Notes under the pieces: model-generated | What the model was told of the DNA's origin: nothing | Seen by the model: only the letters and a program-made list of their open reading frames with translations | The model's database searches: none | Part shown: positions 22,513 through 34,800 of the stretch, one piece after another | How the letters are laid out: the number at the start of each line of letters is the position of its first letter | Numbering within the stretch: position 1 is the stretch's first letter | From: Cytospora piceicola | Lineage: Eukaryota; Ascomycota; Sordariomycetes; Diaporthales; Cytosporaceae | Assembly: GCA_023375675.1 (NCBI GenBank) | Contig: JALQBC010000016.1 | Location: forward strand, 1 to 64,000 | Direction of reading: 5' to 3' | Length of the DNA: 64,000 bases | Program-made: the position numbers and the translations under genes

Positions 22513-24012
22513 TTGGACAATCTCCCACATATAGCCCTTATATCCTCCTGCCAGCAGCCAACAAACACACAGGCTCTCCCTACCCCACCGCTGAGATAAT
22601 GATGAAGAACCAGTGTTGCATCAACGTGTCGGCTTTGGCTCCATACAATTATTTAAGGAACGCAAATCGCTGCATTAAACTTGAATTTGTCCACTTGGGC
22701 ATCGAGTCGAATTGAAGAATTCCACAAGTACATGTATACTTTACACATAATCAACAGTGCTGTCTTATGGGTTTTGGGACATCAGCTTTGACGTAAGGTG
22801 CTGGAACTGTGCTGCACATGTGAAGAGCGTTTGCTGGTACCCTGAGAGAAGTGCGTCGATAAGCATCTTACCCAAGGTTGTAAGAGATGACAGGATTATT
22901 TGCAGAGATCATATGAGTACCGAAACCTATTACTGTGATATGTCCTAAAATCTACTACATAACAACATGAAATCAATGAGGACCATATTAGAGCGACCAC
23001 CTTCAGTGCCCTTACTTGCCCTAGTGGAGGACCGTTCACGTCAGAGTAGTCTTCAAAAGTTAACACAAGGTATTTGCTTTGTAACCGAAGTAGTATACTT
23101 GCTTTGAAACGGCCATCCAGGTGGCCGCTTTTTGGTTTGACATCCTATGTCTGACAAAGCGATGGTCCAGCAAAGAACACGCAAGGTAACAAAGTCTGGT
23201 GGAGGTCTGGCCCTTGCTTGAACAACACCTAAACATTACGGTTGTTATATTATGCAATGCACTAATTAGGTGTGGTGAGACTGTCCCTTTCACGTCTACT
23301 TGGTCCAATTCTTCAACCTTGAATTGACACTATCATTGACTAAGTCGGTTCCTCAACGGATTTCGTACGCCTCCGGAGAACGAATCTTGCGATGACATCA
23401 CATTTGATCTCCATGCCCTTGCTCACACCGTCCTCATTATGTACTATTGTTCAATTCGAATATCGGGTGAGAGATTTCTCATCCACGCCGGCCCGATGTA
23501 GCGGGAACCAGCCCAAAAAAAAAAAAAAAAGAAGGGGAAATATGATATGATATCATGCGTGTGCGGGGGAAAAGACCAATATCCCATCACTGAGAAGGAA
23601 CTCCATATGATTATGCATGTTACGTGAGGGGTACATAATAAATCTTGAAGAGAAATAGGTATGGGTATGGGGGTATCATGGAAATTCCTGTGTTGAAATC
23701 GATTGGTGGGTGTCCTCCATCTAAGTATAGCTTTTTGACCGACCGTCCGGAAATGCGTGGAGTAATGTCGTATAAAGGGGCAACAAAGTAGAAATGTGAA
23801 ATATTAGAGCCGACTATTGAGTTTAAATCATTCCGAAGCACATCACCAGCGACGCCGACCCGTAAGACACAGAGCTTAGAGCGATTCGCTCGACCAAGCC
23901 ACATTGAACGAGACCGAGAACGAGAGAAAAAGATGATTGATGGTCGTCCACTTTGCGGATTTCCCCACTGCCCTGTTCACCAGACAGGAACAGCGAGGTC
24001 TAGCCGCTGCGA
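22513..24012. other. Intergenic, no gene recognised
   Basis: Only short unsupported frames. A 15-base A run lies near 23517-23532. The last few hundred bases before 24012 are the likely 3' untranslated region of the velvet gene on the minus strand. Confidence 0.5.
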
Positions 24013-25464
24013 TCAATGCCCATCCCTCGGTCCGTACTGGTACGGGTCGAACATCCCCCCCTCGCCGTAGTGCCCGCCCGCAGCCACGGCCGCCACCGAG
24101 TGCTCGTTGTGGAACACGGGCCCGTTCACCCGCATCGGGATGCTCGACCTCAGGCTGCTCCCCGACCGGTGGTGCATGCTCGGCAGGCCGTGCCTGGACG
24201 GCATGTACCCGCCGCCGCCGTAGCTGGCCGACGTCGTGTAGTTGATGTCCGGGGACGAGCCCGCCTGCGAGCTCGACATGTCCACGGGCGGCAGCGCCGG
24301 GGCCTGCGCCGCGTGGTGGTGGTGGTGGTGGTGGCTGCTGCTGCTGCTGTAGTGGCCCAGCGGGCTGGTCGCCACGAGGCCCTGGGACGCGGAGGCGCTC
24401 GCGTGGAGCGGGTAGCCCGTCGTCGGGGACTGGCCCCCTGGTGACTGGTAGCTCGACCCCGCCGAGGCGGGGCTGTTCTGGTAGTGGTTCACTTGTGTTT
24501 CGAGCCCGAGCATTGGCGATGTCGAGTGGAGCCCTGTGCTGTAGGCCGTGGGCATGGAGCTCAGAGGGGCAATGTTCTGGTTCGGAGACGAGGTGACTGC
24601 GTGGTATGCCCCGGGGAAGTGGGCCATCGAGGAGGAAGACCCCGAGTGTGTCGTGTACGAATGTGCGGTGGAGAAATTGCCGTGTTTCGAGTAGGACATG
24701 GGGTCGTCGTCCTCAGGCTCGGACCGCAGACGTTTCATCGGTCGATCTTCGTCGCCGTCTCCTCGGCCACGCCCACTCATCATCTGCGCAAACGCCGTGT
24801 TCTTCTTCTTGGTACTCATCGCCTTTGATTCCTTGCGAAGACGGAGCCGCACCCCGGCATCGACCAACAGCCTCGTCATCGTCGTCGACTCTGACATTCC
24901 CGGAAAATGCCTCCCGCTGTAGGTCGTGAATGGTTCTGAACATACTGAGGTTAATTTCTCGACGTCCCCTGTTGACGTGTTCAACCTGAACAGGCAAAAC
25001 CTTAGTCGGTAAGTACCCTCCTTCTTGACGGATATATCGTTCAAGCAGAACATCATGTTGTGGACCCCGCGATCGTCTTTGACAACATGACCGCTTGTGC
25101 ATGTGTTCCCGGCGAGCGTGTTCATGTCCGGGTCCGGGTCGGAGTCGCTGGGTCCCATCAAGAACGTCTGGACAAACAAATAGGGAGATGTAATGTAGAC
25201 CTGCAACGGGTCTTGACTTGGGTCCACGTCGAGTTGCAGAATTGGAGGTGGGTCGATGGGTTTTCGATCTTTGTCCTTTGCGTTGGCGGCTTTTGCTCTC
25301 TCGGGTTGTTGTTTCACTGTCAACAGGTAGGGCGAACTGTGGTCCCAAGACGATGGCAGTGGCTGCGGTGCGTGTGGTACCTGAGGTAGAATATTTTGAG
25401 AGGCTCCCCCCAACGAGTACAACGATCCCCATTGGGAGTTTCCTGAAAAGTCGTAGGAGGCCAT
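24013..25464 (-). CDS. Velvet-domain regulator (VelC/VosA-like)
   Basis: A 483-residue protein in one exon. The velvet domain spans about residues 45-212: it opens with LTVKQQPERA, continues with RKPIDPPPILQLDV (the family signature R-x-I/V-D-P-P-P) and ends with the basic segment VRLRLRKE. In A. nidulans velvet proteins form homo- and heterodimers that bind DNA and couple sexual or asexual development and spore maturation to secondary metabolism. The domain is contiguous, which argues against VelB, whose domain is split by a long insertion; VelC or VosA fit better but cannot be separated by eye. A nuclear-localisation-like PMKRLR follows at about 242-247. The rest is Ser/Gly/His-rich and disordered, with seven consecutive His at 378-384. 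I chose the ATG at 25464 for its strong context (GCGATGG); an in-frame ATG at 25623 would add 53 residues with no family similarity. Confidence 0.88.
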   Translation of the reverse strand: MASYDFSGNSQWGSLYSLGGASQNILPQVPHAPQPLPSSWDHSSPYLLTVKQQPERAKAANAKDKDRKPIDPPPILQLDVDPSQDPLQVYITSPYLFVQTFLMGPSDSDPDPDMNTLAGNTCTSGHVVKDDRGVHNMMFCLNDISVKKEGTYRLRFCLFRLNTSTGDVEKLTSVCSEPFTTYSGRHFPGMSESTTMTRLLVDAGVRLRLRKESKAMSTKKKNTAFAQMMSGRGRGDGDEDRPMKRLRSEPEDDDPMSYSKHGNFSTAHSYTTHSGSSSSMAHFPGAYHAVTSSPNQNIAPLSSMPTAYSTGLHSTSPMLGLETQVNHYQNSPASAGSSYQSPGGQSPTTGYPLHASASASQGLVATSPLGHYSSSSSHHHHHHHAAQAPALPPVDMSSSQAGSSPDINYTTSASYGGGGYMPSRHGLPSMHHRSGSSLRSSIPMRVNGPVFHNEHSVAAVAAGGHYGEGGMFDPYQYGPRDGH

Positions 25465-26700
25465 CGCCACGGTCCAGTTGCTTTTCTCGTATTTGAGCTG
25501 AACTCTATGCCTTGGCGCCAAAGTTTGGTAACGATGTCGTAGGAACGCGGTACTTTCCAAATAGCGGCTCCGGTTGAAGGTGATGGATGTTATACTTTTC
25601 GCCTTGCTGCCGATCTGTCGCATCCTGACATTAGCACTGAGAATTCCTCGGACTTATTCCACCAAGCGTTCTGCAAAAACGTAGTCTGACTAACAACCCC
25701 AGGACACGCAAGCGTATGGGGAGTCACATTGGCCCGTCTGTATACAAGTCCTCTCTGGGAACTACTGTGCTACTGGCTGGCCATTGGCTTCACGACTTCC
25801 CAGACAGCGCTGTGACTGGTTGAGAAAATCCAGCTGGGGACGGCCAGCCACTCTTCTTCCTCGGGATGTGGTCGTGTGGGGAGGGGGGGGGGGTAGACCA
25901 ACCTTGGTGTACAGCTCTTGAGAGGGGTCCGATTCGCTTGTCGTCTGAGAATGCGCCGCGTGAGCTTTGCTTCGAGGAAATCCCGCCGGGAATTCCGCCG
26001 GGTAATATGTTGCGTCGCAGTCTCCCTTCGCAACGCCTCGACGAAATGCGTGAGGCACCCAAAGTATCCGGACAGCAGGTGCTGGCTCAGTGTCTAGGTG
26101 GCTCGATGATCGATGCTGAGAACTCGAATGCCCTCTGGGCTGCGGTGAGGCTCTGGTGGTGCCGTGAAAGGCGTGGGCGCAACACTGGAGCAACAGTGTC
26201 TAGCAGCCGAGCTTCAGGACAAGCTCCGTCCTGTCAGCGTCGTGGTATGCGTAGGGATGATATGCACCGCGAGCGTAGGCCCAGTTTCCGCGACCAGTTC
26301 AGGGTTGGTCTGAAGATGCTCTCGGTGCTGTGAGAGAGTCTGACAGTCCGATATGTTTTGTGTGGTGTGCTCGTTCGTGAGCCGGTGTACCTGGTGCGAT
26401 GAGTACAGGTTTCTCTGGCTGGCGATTTCGAGATGGCCGAGAGAGTGTGTATGTGAGATGGAGAGGGAGGAAAGACAAAGATAATTGTGGTGTACAAAAT
26501 AAATGCAGAATCATAGATTGGCAATATCAGTTTAGGCGCGTATTGGCGAGGACCATCAGTCATGGCCTCAGTAGGCGGCAGTACTAGCCGTGATGTTGGT
26601 ACTAATATGCCGGGACGGAACGGCAGAAATATCAAGCAGGGGAGTATGGTATGATCTCCAATGGGGACCGTTTGGGGGCAGGCCTTGGTTCACAACACAC
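25465..26700. other. Upstream region of the velvet gene
   Basis: Likely promoter and long 5' untranslated region of the velvet gene on the minus strand; long leaders are common for such regulators. Frames on both strands are short and unsupported. A C/G homopolymer run lies near 25884-25893. Confidence 0.45.
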
Positions 26701-29700
26701 GATGTTCCTCCTCTCGTTCAGTAGGCGTGGAGAGGTACGCAGCAGGGGTCAGGAGGTAGTTGCTATAGGTAGTAGGGGAAGGGACATCTCGGTGGAGACT
26801 TTGTAACAGTACCTGGTACAACATTTAAACATTTAAAAGACTTACTGACAGAGTGGGGGTCTGGGGCCATCGACGTGAGTACCTGTTTGCATAAGTTCTC
26901 CCCGTCCCTGGTCTTCTTCCCCTGGACATTTGCAACCCTTGCCCTTGCCCATGCCCATGCCCCTGTCCTTGACGACATCGAGACCGCCAGTTTCACACAG
27001 TCCGTTATAATTCCTCGCGCTCTTAAAAGAAGAAACCCACATGATCACCAGTGGGCATGGAGAGGCCCAATCCATACAAGCATGCCTTCGTCATGCTGAG
27101 AGCTCAGGTCATCGTCGCTCGCTGTGGCAGTGAGGCCCACAAGTATGCCCTCACATTATGCCCAAGAAGCGCCGTCATAACGATACAGCGGAAACCAACT
27201 CTGGTAGATTTGAGATTTGGCGTTCCGGTCCATATATGGGGGGGGGGGACACTTTCGAGGAACATGCTGGCTCCGAGCAATGTGCTTAAGTCCAGAACGG
27301 GACCCAGGCTGGAGATCACGGGCATGAGCTTCTTTAAGTCGCTCAGACTTTGTGGAGACTTTCTTGCCAACCGAAGTGAAGGCCATGATGATATATTCGA
27401 GGCGCAATCTCAGCGTGTTGGGGCGTCCGGGATGGGGATTGTCGATGGTCGCTCCCGCGCTGACCTGGTGTTCGCGGTTCGTTTGCAGGGACTAAAAAGC
27501 ATGACCCGGACAAACGACCCGACCCTAGCGGGAACCATGTTCTTAAAACTGGTTATGGGATTTAGTGTCTCGCGTCAATCCAGGGGATCTAGCGTGAGAC
27601 CTTCGCCGTTGACCTACAGATCGGCGGCAGGTGTAAGTCAGCCAGCGAGTCGAGTCAAGTCAAGTGGTGGTGCCATCCAGAGCTGCAGCGTAAACGTTCG
27701 AGACAGAGCACTCAAAGTGGCCTGCAAGAGCACGTTGTGGCTTTGGAATTGAGACCGGATATCTCTCTATCGTTTCTGACAGAGATTCGAAGATACAGGT
27801 CTTGGGGGTGCCGGCTAAAGTCGAGTTGAGTAGTCTAGTGATGTGACATCTGGCAATGGCCATCAAGGTGCGCGCCAAGAGAGCTGCAGGATGCCTTGGT
27901 GGGTTCGTTCGTCGTTTGGCCCAAGCTTGATCAGAGGGCTCATGTGCTTTTATGGAGACCAGAGTTGTGTGGGTCGGTCTAGTCGGTACCGTACTTTAAT
28001 CAATAGGCATAAATATGATATTGCTCCACGGCAAAGTAGTTGCAGTATCGAGATCCGCTCTCGATGACTGGCCTGTGGCCATTTCCCCTCTTCGCTCCGG
28101 CTGACGGTGTCGGATCAGTTCTGTACTCCGGAATTGAAGTTTTGACACTGCAAGACCGTGGGTTCTTGATCGGAGTTGGTTGTCGGCCGTCCAGGCACTC
28201 GGCTCCGCCGTGAGGCAAAACTGCCGTGCCGAAATTCCTTGAGAGGGAGGGGGTGTAGCATTGGTACAGTCCCGCACTGTACATATGTACGTTTGTTGGT
28301 CCATCCCTCCACGCATAAAACTCACAATCTTGGCTACTTGGTCCCGGATTCCTTCTTTGGGGTCCCTGTTGCTTCCCACTTACCAATCGAGGAGTCATCC
28401 CGCCCAAGATTTATTGATTTCATCTATTCCGCAGGGGTAGTTAAGCATATTAATGAGTGGATTCAGAGTAGACTAGTTAGTAGTTGCTCAATACTGTGGA
28501 GAAGCTCATTCAGGGCGCCGTCCCTGGCCCAGGGGCAACCCCATCATGAAGGCCACTGGTGTCTCTTCAGGCGTGCCTGGCTTTTGACTGTGACGAGCAC
28601 AACCTTGAAGGGAAATCTTTGCGACATATTCTCCTCTTCTTCTGATTCCAGGCGACTTTGAGCGGGCGACATGGCTCGAATGGATCCCTGAGCCGGAAAT
28701 CCGGCCAATTTGCCGCTTGGCAGGTTCGAGTTGGCAGTGATGTGGTGAAGAGTGCCCATGTGGAGGCTGACTGCACAATAGTCAGGCATATGGCGGTGTT
28801 TTCAGGCATGAATGACCGAGCTGTCGACATGCCCAGTTCTCAAATCATGTGGTATTCGACAGTTGAGTGATCAAAGTCTTCAACAGTTGGTACTGCGCCT
28901 AGATCATTGGGGGTGGCCGGCTCCATTGGTTCCAGATGCGAGGGTCAAAGCCAGCGCCTGACGAGCGAGGATGAACCTGGCGCATCAGACGGCCGCTCGA
29001 GTCCAATTTCGTCTGGGTGCCTGGATTCGCCTGGAGGCTCATGATGGACGAAGCCGCCCACAACGACGTTCCCGGTTCACATTACTCAACGCCTGGCTAG
29101 GGGCTTTGCACCGTCTCAACCATTCATCCATCGCAGCGATGTGGTTGTCGTGTGCTAATCCGGTGCCCTACATGGTCGTGTCCAAACCTCCTAGCCAGTA
29201 TGTGGTAAGCTGCCATGTTTACCGACATCCTGAAAACGAGGGTAGAAGCTCCAAAGACAGCGCCGAGGTCTAAGGTTCAGGATAGAAGTGTTAGGGGTGG
29301 GACCCGTGGACACTATGGACAAGGGGTCAGTGGTCAGCTCCAGGGCTTTGCTCCCCCCCCCCCCCCGGCGCCATGTAGATATCAAGAGTACTCACCCAGT
29401 GCGTCGTTTTGGCTGCTGCTTTGGGTGTGCAAAGCTCTTGGCTGGATGTTGTGTGTCACATTTACTTCCCGTCACATGAAGGCATCAACGGTCCAGATGG
29501 GTGGGCGGATTGGCGCCTCTCTCTCCAATGGTATCGCGCTGGCCCTGCGGGGAAGCATTGCACTAATCCTGTATTGTTCGTCTGGCTGTCTGGTCATTTT
29601 CCCCCCCTACCTGTTCAATTGCTCACGACAAATTACGTATGCAGTGCGGATTATGCCAAGTGGATACTGAATTGACGCTGTTTGTTGGTGATTGCTGGAA

Positions 29701-31690
29701 GACCAGGAAGATCTCTGGGCTTGGCACGTCCAGGCCTGCTCCACTCCGGAGCTTAATTCAATGACTCAAGACGGGTCCCCATTGAGTGCTTCCCGTAGAC
29801 TTGACATTAAAACAGGCAGGTGACCAATGGCTCGAGACGGTCCGTCCGGGTTGATGAGACGGCCAGCTCGGAGGCTCGTCAAATGCTAACAAGTCTTCCT
29901 GAAACCGACTGGGCCGGCTGTATTAATTGTGCCTCCATAGGGTGTTTCATAACCTCAAGAGAAATGTTCCGAAGTCCGCGGGAAAACAGGCGAAGAGCGA
30001 ACTTCGAAATATCCAGGACGTCTTCGGTCTCAGCCCGCTGCCCCTCTGATGATTGGAAAGTGCCGCATTCCGTTTGGAGGGAAGTGATCAGTCGAGGTGA
30101 TAACCCTAGACCCACGTAGCAAGGGCTTGTGTGCCTGGTGTGCCAAGTCGTGGTTCTGGACTCGGGGTCTTGTTGGTCGAAGCTGAGAGAAAAGCTCTTT
30201 CTCCCCGGCGCAGTTAGACGGGGTACGTACTGCACAATGCAATGGCCTGAATGGATGTACCTGTCAAAATGTCAAAAATGTGTCAAAGAAGATCCCCCTG
30301 TTTTTCGAAAAGTGGATATCCGCTGCCGGTCTGAGCCTTTCAGCCTCCTTAAAGGGGGCTCAGGTAGTCTTGTTTCAAACTCTATGGCCCCGTTTCGCCA
30401 TGAAGGTGGCGCGCATCACACACACACAAACAGCTCGGTCCGGTTCCACGACTGGCCAGTAATGTTTCTGTCTTTCGTCAGAGATGATGAGTCCCGCATT
30501 TCGATTGTGAAAATTCGGTCCTTGCACAGACAAATCGTTGTTCGTTTCCCAACACGAAAGCTTGACTGACGAGGGTCATGGTGTGTTGAAACCGGTACTG
30601 GTGATAATGTGTACGGCACGGTAAGGCGATGGCCGGCTTCTTGTTCTTCCGCTATCATCAGGCTTCGGCATTGGCAGGATGGCAAGTTGCTTTTTACGGC
30701 CGAAAGCACAAGTTCGTCCGGTCAGCGGTGACCGGTCTGGCTGGAGGCTGGCCAAAAAGCTTGAGTGGCATTAAGAGCCAAGACCCACCTATATAAGGCG
30801 ACAATTATACATGTGTCGTGGGGCTGGAGGTCGGACGAGCCGGCTTGGAAGGAGTTGAATTGAGCAATAACAAAGTCTCCTGAGCAATAAGATCCGTGTT
30901 AAGGGCCTCAAAAGGGTGAAAGCAACCGTCAATGGTCGGGAAGAGATGGCATGATGGCCAGGAAGAGAGATGCAGGTGGTGACGGTGTGGGGAGCCGCTG
31001 CACAGAGCGGACCATAACGAATGCTGCCTCACTGCCTCAATCATACATTGATGCCGGGAAATATTGTTGGTTCGCTACGAATCGTGATGGGGAATTGATT
31101 GTGGTGTGCTTTGTTGTGGGAATAGCCAAGCAGGCCAAGCAAGGCCAAGCTCAAGACGTTTGGATGTCCATAGACGTTGTTTTGACTCCTGAGTTCTGTA
31201 TCTGTAGTGTATGGCCTGTTGGCCCTGCACTAACTGGCCCGCCCCAGGGAGAGAGTGGGTTTTAGGGGGCGTTTAGGGCGTTTTGGACAAGACTTTCAGA
31301 TGTTCAGGGGTCCCTGTCTCTCCCTGCCCAACATTCCTTGTCAATAAGGTTGTTATGCACGAAGCTTCGTGCACCTGACAAGCTTATGATCCGCGGGTTC
31401 CAATGTTTCCAAAACTGGAGACACTGTATGAATCATAGCTTCTGTACAGTGGATGAAATGTTGCTGCCCCAAACCCTTGATAATTTGCAGTGGTCTGTGG
31501 CGGATGCTGCACCCGGCGCAATGCAGAAACATAAGCTTATCTATGAACCTTGGAAGTGCTTTACTGTATCTGAAATCACTGTCGTCGCCCTTGTATTTCT
31601 TGGAGGCATTGTTGTGACATCAGGGGCTTCCGGAGAATAAACCGCATAGCATCCACCACCCCTCGGCTCCTTTCGGTCCTTTCCGTTACA
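26701..31690. other. Gene-poor stretch of ordinary GC content
   Basis: No frame shows a recognisable domain, clear codon bias or coherent splice structure. There are homopolymer tracts (G run near 27239-27249, C run near 29350-29366). The frames present are of chance length for this composition. Untranslated RNA genes or very divergent small genes cannot be excluded. Confidence 0.45.
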
Positions 31691-31692
31691 GA

Positions 31693-31848
31693 GTACCTAG
31701 GTACGTACTCTACATAAAAAAAGGAACCTTGGAGAGCCACAGCACTGTCATAACCATGTACTTAAGTAAGTATTGTACCTGTATACCCAGATAGCCCTAA
31801 CCCTAACCCGGTTTCAATCGGCTTTGTGTGCCCAGATACCCTAGGGTA
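31693..31848. repeat. Cluster of short palindromes and a telomere-like motif
   Basis: Within 160 bases lie GTACCTAGGTAC (31693-31704), a short interstitial telomere-like run CCCTAACCCTAACCC (about 31795-31809) and GATACCCTAGGGTATC, a 16-bp perfect palindrome (31835-31850) containing the TACCCTAGGGTA motif that recurs across the window. Confidence 0.7.
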
Positions 31849-31850
31849 TC

Positions 31851-34800
31851 TCCCAATTTTCCTCCTTCCACTCACTCCCTCTTACTCTCCCTCCCCCCCC
31901 ACCGCCCTTTCGGACTACAGTGCGCTCTCGTCTTCTTCAACCAGTCCCATCACGACATAAGATGGCAGGTATTGTATCGAATATAACCCTGGGTGACATC
32001 CTCCAGCCTGCGGATAGGGATCTCCTGTCATTACGGCTCTACGCCACCCAGCAGCTCCGTCATTTCCCAAACACCCCTTGGCTCCGATCGTTGATGCTGA
32101 TGGTGCGGAAGATCCGGTTGACGAACCGAGGGGCTGTGCTGTCAGCCCTGTTTCTGCTACCTACCAGGTGTCTGGGGCTGCCAGGTTGCCCTAGACGATG
32201 TCTCCTTTCCCTTGAGTCCAGGCCTGCCGGCCGATTAGCGGTCCCTGTCTATCATCTAATTCAATCTGTACGGTCTACGTGCGGTCTACGGTCTACGGTC
32301 CTAGCACCGTGACATCGCCCTCCCTCCCGTCCGTCCGATCGACCATTTATCCGAGATGAGAATGCCTTCGATCTACACCAGGTACGGGGAGAAGTATATC
32401 TGTAGCCTCACTGGCTTTGACCGTCTTCGACATGACAGTGTCGATGCAAATCCGGGGCACATGAGTCGAGGCCTCTCGTGTCTAATCTATCATGTGTGGA
32501 AGCAGTCTGGACAGACCCTTGTCGGTAGGCACGTCAGACGCTAAACGATTATTTATATTGGCAGACTTCACACTCCCGACAGCAGTTCGACTGACCGGGT
32601 GCTACCCCAGAGCTCGTTTGTCCAATCTCTTTGCCTCTTGTTTGAGCTCAAAGCATGGTCAGCGATGTGCTACCACTCCCAGATCCTGCCTCGGTTCTCG
32701 CCTTGAGCCTAAACCGAGTCTATTCCTTCTTGGGCGTCGTCCCGACTGCGGTTGTCTCGTGTGTCCGGCTGTTCCAACCATGCATCATAGGTAAGATTGT
32801 TTTCCTTTTCAGTGTCCCTTCCGAGTACCTGGTATTCGGGTGCAGCCAAGAGAGCATAACTACTCCGCGACACGCATCTTTGGACGAGGAGGACTTTTAT
32901 CATCATCCCGAGTTCTTCCTTCCCCAGGGCCCCTAGTTGGTATTTTTGCCAACGATGCATATACATCGGGAAAGCTATCCGGGCGGTGCCAGGGGATTCG
33001 ATGAAAGACGGCAGTCTGCGCGTATACACTCGGATCGAGAAGCAGGAGGCGAAAAAAAAGGGCAGGGGTAACACTGAAGTATATGTATTGTACATAGTAC
33101 CGTCTGACAAGTAAAGCAGTCGAGTGACTCAGGCAGGCTGGCCGTTCGTACCCGATTCGAACCCACGCCCATGCCTCCTGCCTTTGGGCACACATACAGC
33201 TTGCGACAGAAGCACCGATACAGACCTTTCTTCTTTAGTGATCCTCAGCCCAGGCTTGTCTTGCGCACCTATTCAAGTAAATCAAAATGGAGAAAATAGA
33301 AAACTTAACGCGGAAAGATTCCGGTCCCTGACTAGGGTCCTACGGAATTACAAGGGCCTCGTGAGAGCAGATGAGGCACGTTGGTTGAAGTGTCGCTGAG
33401 TGTCCATGTAGATACTATGCGGCATACAGATCTTTTGGCTCCCATAGAGAACCTTGATCGAGGGGGGGATGGGGAAATATGCTAGGCGTCACAAAGACAT
33501 TGAGCTGCAAAGTTCCGCGAGGGCTGTCACTGAGCACTTGGATGTTGGTGATGTGAGGGGAAAGGCATCCTGGTGGGACGATCGTGGAATCCTTCAGGCG
33601 ATTGCTGCGCCTTTGCTATACTTCGATCATCACTTCAGCTTATTCGCCAACTGCAGATCCCATCACACGGCGCCGACCACCAGACTGGCAGCAAGGTGAG
33701 TAACCCCGTCATTGGTTTCCAGATAGTCAATATGCGCTGCTGTGTGCTCATCACAGAGTCACAACTATTGGAGAGCAGCCACAAGCTGCTCAAGTAAGAC
33801 CAGCACACTTGAGGTGTCTCGCTGTAATTCGTGGTAAGATCTAGACTTGCAGAGGCTGTTCTTTCCGATCATTGATGACCCTCGATCACTTTTGAAGGGA
33901 GAGATCGAGATGCTAGAAAGACTACTCAGGTAATTAGTTGTTTGTTTCTACTCCCAACAGCGCAGCAGTCCCTGAATATCGCATACGCATAGTTCATCAA
34001 CTGGAATATTCAGAGGGATCCTTCGATAATTTGATGTTCAGGAGGCCGTTCCCGCTGCCAGAGTGACCCATGGTAGCAGTTCGGTAAGCCCTTGCCCTGA
34101 ACCAAACTTTCATCATGAGCGGGACCGCCCTTCTCACGGTGTGTGCTTCGGGCTCGGTACCCTCCCGTCCCTGCTGCCCAGTTCAAGAGAAACAGCGGTA
34201 GTGTCAGATGCTATGCTTTTGGATCTCGATACTCTTGTAGTAGCTTACCTGGTATAGTCGATGTTTGGTGCGGTCTTTCCATCATAGGGCTCTTAGCATT
34301 ATGGGCTGTACCACGTGTGTAAATGATGGAGGAACCAGCTTTCCGCGAGCCTTTCTTTGGTCCCGATCTTGGTCGAAATTCAGATCATGTTTTTACAGAT
34401 CCTCCAATCCTTATGCCAATTTGATAGTGTGAAGTTGACCTTTCATTCAACAGTCAGAGACTAACTCAAAACGTGGAAGCAGCCTTTCCAGTACATACGC
34501 TAGGGGACAAGATCCGAAACAATTTCGACTGAAGTTTTATACACGTAAGTTGGTACGAATGGATCTGCTGGTCAAGTATCGATGATCCCACTTATGCTGT
34601 AGTGCTGTGAACTTTGATAATTGTGCCTATCGAGTTCTATAATCATTGAGCTTTGTGCTTTACACCAACTCGGAAATATTTAGTTGGCAGGGGTTTCCTT
34701 TCACAAAGCAATCAACCACACAGCTTGTGGGGATTGAATGAACCAGTCGGAAATGATCAGCCGGACAGGGCAGCTCCAGATGTCGGTCTTCGGAACCAGG

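Noticed and set aside
24016..24929. Several plus-strand frames opposite the velvet gene
   Set aside because: Shadows of the GC-rich velvet exon; translations are His/Val/Arg low complexity.
33140..33190. Possible tRNA T-arm with GATTCGAACCCA
   Set aside because: B-box-like sequence is present, but the flanking bases do not form a T stem and no acceptor or anticodon arm could be paired.
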